Under the pieces are notes generated by a model. That model saw only the letters and a list, made by a program, of their open reading frames with translations. It ran no database searches and was not told the origin of the DNA. Below are positions 57,715 to 64,000 of a DNA stretch of 64,000 nt, one piece after another (within the stretch, counting starts at the first letter, position 1; every line of letters starts with the position of its first letter). This DNA comes from Bacteroidaceae bacterium. GTDB taxonomy: Bacteria; Bacteroidota; Bacteroidia; Bacteroidales; Bacteroidaceae. The DNA lies in the NCBI GenBank assembly GCA_016286165.1, contig JAEESE010000010.1, positions 1 through 64,000 on the forward strand, written 5' to 3'. The position numbers and the translations under genes were made by a program.

Positions 57715-59514
57715 ATGAAGACAAAGCACTATATATGGTCAATCCTCTTGTTGGCAATGCCCGTTCTCAGCGGCTGTGCCGACACAGATGGTGAATTCAC
57801 ATCCAGCGAGGAGAGCACGACAAAGAACATGTTCATGGCTCTCACACTGAAGAATCCAGCTCTCAAGACTCGTCAGTCGACCGCTGTAACTCAGGCCGAC
57901 GAAAAAGCAGACGGTTCACATTTCCGTGGCATTTCCGATCTCGTCATCCTGCCCTTCTCGGCGGGCCCGACCGGTTCGGATTGCATCGCAGCGGGTGATG
58001 TTGTATTAGGCGGTAAAATCGGCGTTGACGAGACTCTCGCCGACCTTTACCACGATGCAGCCGGCACAAAAGGCTCGCCCAACGATAAGTATTATCTTGA
58101 GGTTCCCTTGAAGCTTGGTACCAACGCGTTCCTCGTGTACGGACGTGCCACAGGTACCAACACCGACCTCGCAGGCAAGCAGGCCAATGGCATTCTGGCT
58201 AAGACAGAAGGCACAAAGGCTGGTGACTTCACCTACAGCCCCGTGCCCATGGTGGAGACTATTGCTACTGGCAAGGCTGCAGGTGCTGCCGGTGATGCCA
58301 TCATCACTTACCTCAACACTATCTTCAATGCCAACTGGGCTGACAGAACCAATTATCCTGCTCTCTACGGTGTCTATCCGATGGTTCAAAGCATGCAGGC
58401 TGGTTCCTCTGCTAACGTTCTCGCTTTCCTGAACAGAGTTTACGAGTTGTTGCTTCCCGCACGCGCTACCGCTTATGTAGACGCAGCCCTCGATGCCATC
58501 GAGGCCGGTGCTACAATCTCCGGTGGCAAGATTACCGCTCTGCCAACAAATTGTCAGAACTTCCCTGCCGACCTCGGCCTGCCCGACGGTGCAGCTGTTA
58601 TCGGTTGGAATAATAATAAGTTCGAAGCCATCACCAACAAGAACAACTTCAACGGTTTGAATGTTGACGTCACTAAGTTCTGCTTCCCCGCAGAGCTCTG
58701 GTATCGCGCCAACAGCCGCATTCATACCAGCACACGTCCTCTCGTGAGTACACTCAGTCCCGTACAGCAGGCACAGAGCGTCTTCAACAAGACCACTTGG
58801 GCTGGCACTGACGACACCTCAGTACTTGGACAGAGCAACGGCGAAGCAAAACTCTTCACCCCCAATGGCGTAGTAATGTCTAACACTACCATCGTAGCCA
58901 TCACCGATCCTCTGCAGTATGCAGTAGGTCGTCTGGATGTTCTCCTCAAGGTTAATGAAGGTGTTACCACTCTTAAGGATGCCGACGATAAGGATGTTGA
59001 TATCACGAAGCTTGCCATCACCGGTATCCTCGTTGGTCAGCAGAGTCCTGTAGACTTCAAATTCAACAGCAAATACGCTGCCGAGAGCGATCCTCTCTAC
59101 ACTATCTACGACAACCAGATAGAAACAGCAGCCTCCAAAATTGGTGCAGAGGCTCCTACCCACACCCTCGCGCTCGAGACCAAGGCTGGTCAGAAGGTCA
59201 ATGTGGCCATCGAGTTGCAGAACAACACAGGTGAGAGCATCATGACACAAAGCGGTGACCTCGCACAGATTATCCCCAATGGTTGCAAGTTCTATCTCGT
59301 TGGCCAGATTGACCCCGCCAACCCGAAGACAGCTTCCGCCACGGCTGGCAACAAGGCCATCGCTCAGGACCACTACTCCATTGTAACCTTCTTACTCACC
59401 GACATCACGAAGGCTTACTACGTGATTCCTGACCTAAATTCTGCCGACCTCGAGTTCACAGTCAAGGCTATTGACTGGAAGCTCAGCACGCCCTCCGAAG
59501 CAGTGCTGGAATAA
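57715..59514 (+). CDS. Second FimA/Mfa1-type fimbrillin lipoprotein
   Basis: 599 aa from ATG 57715 (a TTG two codons upstream is not needed). Lipobox PVLSGC, Cys21. KTRQSTAVTQADEKADGSHFRGISDLVILPF parallels the first pilin (split here: KTRQSTAVTQ, then HFRGISDLVILPF), with the candidate Arg cleavage site and the FRGI signature. The C-terminal block (YYVIPDLNSADLEFTVKAIDWK) matches the pilin type. Probably an accessory or alternative pilin subunit. The 110 nt upstream contains ATTAAAGATTAAGGATTAAAG-type simple repeats and no clear promoter. Confidence 0.8.
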   Translation: MKTKHYIWSILLLAMPVLSGCADTDGEFTSSEESTTKNMFMALTLKNPALKTRQSTAVTQADEKADGSHFRGISDLVILPFSAGPTGSDCIAAGDVVLGGKIGVDETLADLYHDAAGTKGSPNDKYYLEVPLKLGTNAFLVYGRATGTNTDLAGKQANGILAKTEGTKAGDFTYSPVPMVETIATGKAAGAAGDAIITYLNTIFNANWADRTNYPALYGVYPMVQSMQAGSSANVLAFLNRVYELLLPARATAYVDAALDAIEAGATISGGKITALPTNCQNFPADLGLPDGAAVIGWNNNKFEAITNKNNFNGLNVDVTKFCFPAELWYRANSRIHTSTRPLVSTLSPVQQAQSVFNKTTWAGTDDTSVLGQSNGEAKLFTPNGVVMSNTTIVAITDPLQYAVGRLDVLLKVNEGVTTLKDADDKDVDITKLAITGILVGQQSPVDFKFNSKYAAESDPLYTIYDNQIETAASKIGAEAPTHTLALETKAGQKVNVAIELQNNTGESIMTQSGDLAQIIPNGCKFYLVGQIDPANPKTASATAGNKAIAQDHYSIVTFLLTDITKAYYVIPDLNSADLEFTVKAIDWKLSTPSEAVLE

Positions 59515-59569
59515 GTTTCAGGTTCCAAGATTCAGGTTCCAAGTTTCAAGTTGACTAAAACATACTACA

Positions 59570-61387
59570 ATGAGATATAATCTAAACATCAACGCAAAGA
59601 CTAAGTGGGGCAAGCTCTTGCAGCTATGCATGCTTGCAGCCATACCCGCCTTCTTTGGGTGTGCCAACGACGGCGACGGAATTTTCGAGGGTGATACAGT
59701 ACCCATGACGCTGTACCTCCAAGCCTCCGGTGCTCACCAGACACGTGCATACATCGAAGAACTCGCTGCTGAAGAGACAGAGAGCAACATCAACACCGCC
59801 CAGGTGTGGTTCTTCGACGGTGAGACGCCCATCAGCTATGCCACGTCCAACAGCAACAAGGTAACCATCAATGTTCCTCAGGCAGCCATCAACAAGGGCA
59901 CTGTAGACGCTTACATCATCGCCAATGCCGGGGGCGCATTGAGTGCTACGTTGGGCGAGAATTCCACGTTGGCTGAGATACAGGCTGCCACACTCGCTGC
60001 TACTCAATTCGGCACAGCAACACCTGTAACTAATGTGCCTGATGCAGGTCTTCCCATGAGCCGTATCGTGAAGGGACTTGAGCTTACACAGGGCGGCGAA
60101 GTGAAGCCTAACCTCGGTGAGATAGAAATCACACGTGCCGTGTCGAAGATTCTCTTCGCTTTCGGTATGTATGACGGCGACCTCGGCGATATCATCGGTA
60201 TCTCGCTCGATGGTGGACAGATTGCCGATAAGGAATATATCCTTGCTGTAGACCCCGCTACTAACGCTGCCGACTACACAACTCCTTACCTCGGCGACCT
60301 CAAGAGTAACATCACTGCAGGTAGCTATGAAGCTGCTGAGCTGATTTTTGGTGCCAAGACAGGAACAACTCCGTTAGTAGCTAATGCCGATATCTTCACG
60401 ACCGAGACCGATGATAATCCCTCAAACTACACCTGGGTAAATTGGATTACCAAATCTGATATAGCACCACTCTCGGATAAGGAGAAAGTTTCGCACTACT
60501 ATACCGCCATCACCCCCTTCACCACTCATAAGGTATATCTCCGTGAGAGCGACAAGAAGCTGAAAGGTACTATCTACTATCGTCTGAGCAGCGATGCTAC
60601 TGCCGAAGTGAAGACAGTTACCTTCGAGATGGATCCTGAAAGCACAGTGCAGGATTTCGCACGCAACCACGTATGGATTGTCTATTCCTACTTCGAGGGC
60701 GGCAAACTCTACGTTAAGCCTACAGTAGCTGATTGGATTAACACTCCGGAATTGGAATACACAATGAAGATGTCAACCAGCATGCGTCTGTTCGACTCTT
60801 GGCTCTATCGCTACGACACAGATGGTAAGGACTATTTCGCATTAGACAGTTGGGGTGATCCTCTATGGTCTTCGAATTGGGAAACCAGTCATATGGCTGT
60901 TTCCAGTGGCAGAGTTGAAACACCTGTCGCACCAGAGGTCGTTGCAGGACGTCCACTTCGTTCACCGCAGATTCAGCTTGTGACAACAGGTGTAGGTACT
61001 TTCGATTTAGTTGTTGACAACAGCGACTTCGAAATTGTCCGCGCCAACAAGAACGATATAGGCGTAGTAACATCCTACGACACCAGCTCAGAAGGCAAGC
61101 TCACTATTGCAGCAGGTGATGATGTTCACACATATTTCTACATCGTTCCCGTGGAAGGCGTAACTCCCGCAGAACCCGTAGCCAAGGTCTCACTGATTTA
61201 CAATGATCCTGTACTTGGCCCGCAGAGAGTAACCTTCAACAACAACGCACTTCCTGGTTACTCTGACGACAGCTCCGAGATTTGGGCTTACTATGTAGCA
61301 CCTGATGATTACAATATCACAGGTAAGCTGAAGATGTACTATCAGGATGCCTACAATCCTTTGGTTCCCACACCAGTCCAAAACTAA
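59570..61387 (+). CDS. Fimbrial accessory lipoprotein (minor pilin-like)
   Basis: 605 aa. Lipobox AFFGC, Cys31. The N-terminal domain begins DTVPMTLYLQASGAHQTRAYIEEL, again with a TR near the mature N-terminus, and continues VWFFDGETPISY and EIEITRAVSKILFAFGMYD, typical of FimC/Mfa3-type minor subunits. The C-terminal half holds two beta-sandwich-like segments (MRLFDSWLYRYDTDG, LVTTGVGTFDLVVDN). Probably a tip-proximal component. Runs 56 nt after the second pilin gene and 45 nt before the large tip-like gene. Confidence 0.72.
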   Translation: MRYNLNINAKTKWGKLLQLCMLAAIPAFFGCANDGDGIFEGDTVPMTLYLQASGAHQTRAYIEELAAEETESNINTAQVWFFDGETPISYATSNSNKVTINVPQAAINKGTVDAYIIANAGGALSATLGENSTLAEIQAATLAATQFGTATPVTNVPDAGLPMSRIVKGLELTQGGEVKPNLGEIEITRAVSKILFAFGMYDGDLGDIIGISLDGGQIADKEYILAVDPATNAADYTTPYLGDLKSNITAGSYEAAELIFGAKTGTTPLVANADIFTTETDDNPSNYTWVNWITKSDIAPLSDKEKVSHYYTAITPFTTHKVYLRESDKKLKGTIYYRLSSDATAEVKTVTFEMDPESTVQDFARNHVWIVYSYFEGGKLYVKPTVADWINTPELEYTMKMSTSMRLFDSWLYRYDTDGKDYFALDSWGDPLWSSNWETSHMAVSSGRVETPVAPEVVAGRPLRSPQIQLVTTGVGTFDLVVDNSDFEIVRANKNDIGVVTSYDTSSEGKLTIAAGDDVHTYFYIVPVEGVTPAEPVAKVSLIYNDPVLGPQRVTFNNNALPGYSDDSSEIWAYYVAPDDYNITGKLKMYYQDAYNPLVPTPVQN

Positions 61388-61432
61388 ACTAAACGTTAAA
61401 CGATAGGCGTTAAACGATTAAGTATACGAAGT

Positions 61433-64000
61433 ATGAAAAAGACAAATTATATAGCAATTCTTGGTCATGCCTTTATGGCTTTGGCTGTAGTGGGTGTAAT
61501 GACCTCCTGCGCTGATGACGCTGGAACCTTTGATATCTTCCATGGCGGCAACGGTGACGGACTCACGGTGTTACCAACTGTTTCCGAAGCTACACTTGTC
61601 ACACGTGCACAGTCTGTGGAAGAGCTCATGGAGAAGCAGCTCAACACTCTCGATGTCTTCGTGGAGGCTGTTGACAATGCTGGCACTATCATGAAGCAGT
61701 ACCACCTCGTGGCAAGTACTACAACGCCCATTCAGGAAGCCGTCAATAACTGGCTGGCAGACAACTGGCGTGCAGAAGGTCTCGTAGTAGGCAAGAACTA
61801 CAATGTATATGTTGCTGCCAACAATCCAAAGACAAAGGTTGATGTAGCAGATGTAGCTGCTTTGAAGGCACTGACCTATGACGAAGTATCTGCAGGTGTT
61901 GCCACTGTCGACGAAGAGACAAATAACATCACCGATAGAACCGGTAATATCTACAAGCAGTACGTGGCTTCTGAGCCTCGTAACCATCAGACTACCGAGA
62001 AGGAATTCATGATGGACTGCGTGCTGAAGAACTGGACACCCGATCCCACCACTCGTGATCAGGTGTTCCAACCCGTAACCCTGAATCGTGCCGCTGCTAA
62101 GATTGTGCTCAACGTAGATTTCGATGCAGACTTCCTGAAATCACTGACACATGAGAAGAAAACCGTAGATGGCACAGAGAAATGGGTTGAGAAGTCAGCA
62201 GATAAGAAGGTAACCATTACCGGCTCACCCGCTTGGCGTTTCTATAATTTTGCCTTCGGTGCACCTGTGTTTGATCCTGGGACTCAGGGCGATGGTATAG
62301 AGGTACATAGCAGTGACCGTCAACTTTTCGGCGCTTATGATGATGCAACAAACACCTCTTTCCAAATCATCACTTACACCTACCCTAACAAGTGGCTTGA
62401 AGCAGACTATGCTACCGCAGCTCCCTCGCTCGTCATCTCTATTGGTTATACCGAGAACGGTAATACTACCTACAACTACTATCGTATTCCTCTGGTAAAG
62501 AGCACCGTCACCGAGATTAATCGCAACCACATCTACGTTGTCAACGCCACTATAGCAACTCGCGGTTCTGAGCTCCATGAGGACGAGGACGAGATCGAGG
62601 ATGTCCACTACTACGTTCTTCCTTGGAACGATAAGACCAATAGTGCAGCTATTCACAATGAGGTTGAGGCTGTGCAGCACTACTACCTCAAAGTCAATCC
62701 CAAGATTTACACACTCCGCGGTGATGGTGCCCAGAGTGTAGACATCAACTACCTGAAGGCTTCTGGAACCAGCGTTGGCTGGAAGCTCTTCACCTACGAT
62801 GCCAACGGCAACCAGACAGCCGTTGTGGCCAATAATGCAGATGGTGCTACACGCGCTTGGTTCTATAATAGTACGGGGGCTTTCACAAGCACATATAGCG
62901 ATACAGGCAGCGGTATAACGTGGGGCAATACTATGGGTGTCAATATTACACAGAGTACGGAAGGTGTTAGTGGCTCAAGTGGTAAATTTACTGTAACATC
63001 ACAAGCTCTAACCAATAAAGCCATCAAATACATCCGATTCCGTGTATTCCTCAATGAGGAAGAGACCCTTTATGAAGATGTTATCATTCGTCACTTCCCG
63101 ACGGATAATATCCAAAATATTGCCGGACATTGGTCATCATATCATACTGCAAATAATTCGACTCAAGACGTCACTCTCACTACAACAATCCTGTCTGAAG
63201 CTCAATCTTGGGCTGAACAATATGGTGTAGCGTTTACTTCTCAAGAATTAAGTAATACGGAAACTATAACTTACGCTACCTACTCAGCACATTCAACAGA
63301 AGAAGGATATAGCGCCAATGTCATATCGGGAGTAACGGTTGATGAAATGTTTCAAGCGGCAGGAGGCAACTATAGTGCCTGGAATACTACTATACGAAAC
63401 GCCAACAGTCAGGCGAATGCATTTTTGTCCGACGGATGGTATTATTGGGGTGAAGAACCAACGACCACTACTAGTAGTGAGTATGATTACTATACAGGTA
63501 ATTATGGTAGGACATATTATATCTACACTACTCGTTATCGCGCACAATATACCCACACCTATTCATATACTCAATATTCTATAACTGTGCCTATGGCAAG
63601 TACTGGTGATTGGGTAGATTGGGACAATAGAACGAGTCATAGACCTGCACGCACTTATAATACTACATATGGAAACAACGGCGGTTCATTCTACGCCAAA
63701 GTTTACAATAATGGTATTTATCAGATTAATGAACAAAGTAGTGGGGGATATAACGCGACCTATACCACCGTTCAGGGAAGTAATTATAGTTCGTTAACGA
63801 ATAATCGTATGTATGTCATCCAAATATCTTCTACGAGTAATGATTATATCCTCGGCCGTCCGATATTAGGAAACCCCAACGAGAACCAGTCTAAGGATGA
63901 TGTCGTCTCACCAGCATTTATGATTGCCTCACAGCTAGGTGCTGTGACCACGTTTACCAATGCAGCCAATGCAGCCACACACTGTCGTAGATATATGGAG
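61433..64000 (+). CDS. Large fimbrial tip-like lipoprotein (DUF4906-type), partial
   Basis: Open frame from ATG 61433 to the window edge (856 codons, no stop), so the gene is incomplete at its 3' end. Lipobox VMTSC, Cys26, then ADDAG. The N-terminal half resembles FimD/Mfa-type minor subunits (VTLNRAAAKIVLNVDFDADF, FYNFAFGAPVF, EINRNHIYVVNATI). The second half is Ser/Thr/Tyr-rich and of low complexity (about residues 660-780). It ends ILGRPILGNPNENQSKDD, SPAFMIASQLGA and AATHCRRYME, a block typical of DUF4906 proteins in Bacteroidales; the downstream part should complete it. Probably the adhesive tip of the pilus. Confidence 0.8.
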   Translation, partial: MKKTNYIAILGHAFMALAVVGVMTSCADDAGTFDIFHGGNGDGLTVLPTVSEATLVTRAQSVEELMEKQLNTLDVFVEAVDNAGTIMKQYHLVASTTTPIQEAVNNWLADNWRAEGLVVGKNYNVYVAANNPKTKVDVADVAALKALTYDEVSAGVATVDEETNNITDRTGNIYKQYVASEPRNHQTTEKEFMMDCVLKNWTPDPTTRDQVFQPVTLNRAAAKIVLNVDFDADFLKSLTHEKKTVDGTEKWVEKSADKKVTITGSPAWRFYNFAFGAPVFDPGTQGDGIEVHSSDRQLFGAYDDATNTSFQIITYTYPNKWLEADYATAAPSLVISIGYTENGNTTYNYYRIPLVKSTVTEINRNHIYVVNATIATRGSELHEDEDEIEDVHYYVLPWNDKTNSAAIHNEVEAVQHYYLKVNPKIYTLRGDGAQSVDINYLKASGTSVGWKLFTYDANGNQTAVVANNADGATRAWFYNSTGAFTSTYSDTGSGITWGNTMGVNITQSTEGVSGSSGKFTVTSQALTNKAIKYIRFRVFLNEEETLYEDVIIRHFPTDNIQNIAGHWSSYHTANNSTQDVTLTTTILSEAQSWAEQYGVAFTSQELSNTETITYATYSAHSTEEGYSANVISGVTVDEMFQAAGGNYSAWNTTIRNANSQANAFLSDGWYYWGEEPTTTTSSEYDYYTGNYGRTYYIYTTRYRAQYTHTYSYTQYSITVPMASTGDWVDWDNRTSHRPARTYNTTYGNNGGSFYAKVYNNGIYQINEQSSGGYNATYTTVQGSNYSSLTNNRMYVIQISSTSNDYILGRPILGNPNENQSKDDVVSPAFMIASQLGAVTTFTNAANAATHCRRYME

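Overview
The window looks like chromosome of a Bacteroidota bacterium, most likely a Prevotellaceae or other Bacteroidales member. The evidence is: repeated TAnnTTTG-type -7 promoter elements placed just upstream of plausible starts; an FimA/Mfa-type fimbrial locus with DUF3575 and DUF3868 partners; a BspA-type repeat protein with a dockerin-like tail; short YDL.GR..GIYI type C-terminal tails on secreted proteins; a GSCFA protein; and a split GcvPA/GcvPB glycine decarboxylase. All assignments come from reading the sequence only; no database was searched.

Layout. (a) 1-6500 is an accessory region: palindrome-rich and AT-rich intergenic DNA framed by a 38-bp inverted repeat, two unrecognised proteins, a DUF3987 primase/helicase-type protein, and a two-gene restriction-modification-like operon (EcoRI-type adenine methyltransferase overlapping a DUF262-HNH protein). 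That operon is preceded by a leader of about 310 nt with several long complementary segments and a hairpin over the start codon; this is the most interesting part of the window. (b) 6565-11386, minus strand: BspA/dockerin surface protein, then S4-domain protein, pth and rplY. (c) 11783-16865: a very large secreted, possibly polysaccharide-degrading protein followed by type I asparaginase. (d) 17001-25900, minus strand: a tightly packed seven-gene envelope cluster (waaA, LpxL-type acyltransferase, KdsB-like cytidylyltransferase, GT4, GT9, two LtaS-like phosphotransferases). (e) 26043-36930: lipoate ligase, gcvT, gcvH, gcvPA, two small ORFs, gcvPB, lpdA and a bifunctional proline utilisation protein. 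The enzymes together make, lipoylate and run the glycine cleavage system and proline oxidation. (f) 37027-44241: CstA, a secreted unknown, a UvrA2-like ATPase and a dicarboxylate symporter. (g) 44328-51992: small secreted protein, GSCFA protein, dxs, trkA, TonB receptor. (h) 52245-64000: fimbrial operon with DUF3575, DUF3868, major pilin-like, anchor-like and further pilin/tip lipoproteins; the last gene runs off the end.

A theme across the window is colonisation by short repeats. Inverted doublets of about 36-bp palindromic REP-like sequences sit at four gene junctions (around pth and the gcv genes), and several proteins (S4 protein, Pth tail, GcvPA, GcvPB, LpdA, UvrA-like, TonB receptor, GT4) carry in-frame peptides encoded by intergenic-type repeats. 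No rRNA, tRNA, CRISPR array, transposase or integrase was seen.
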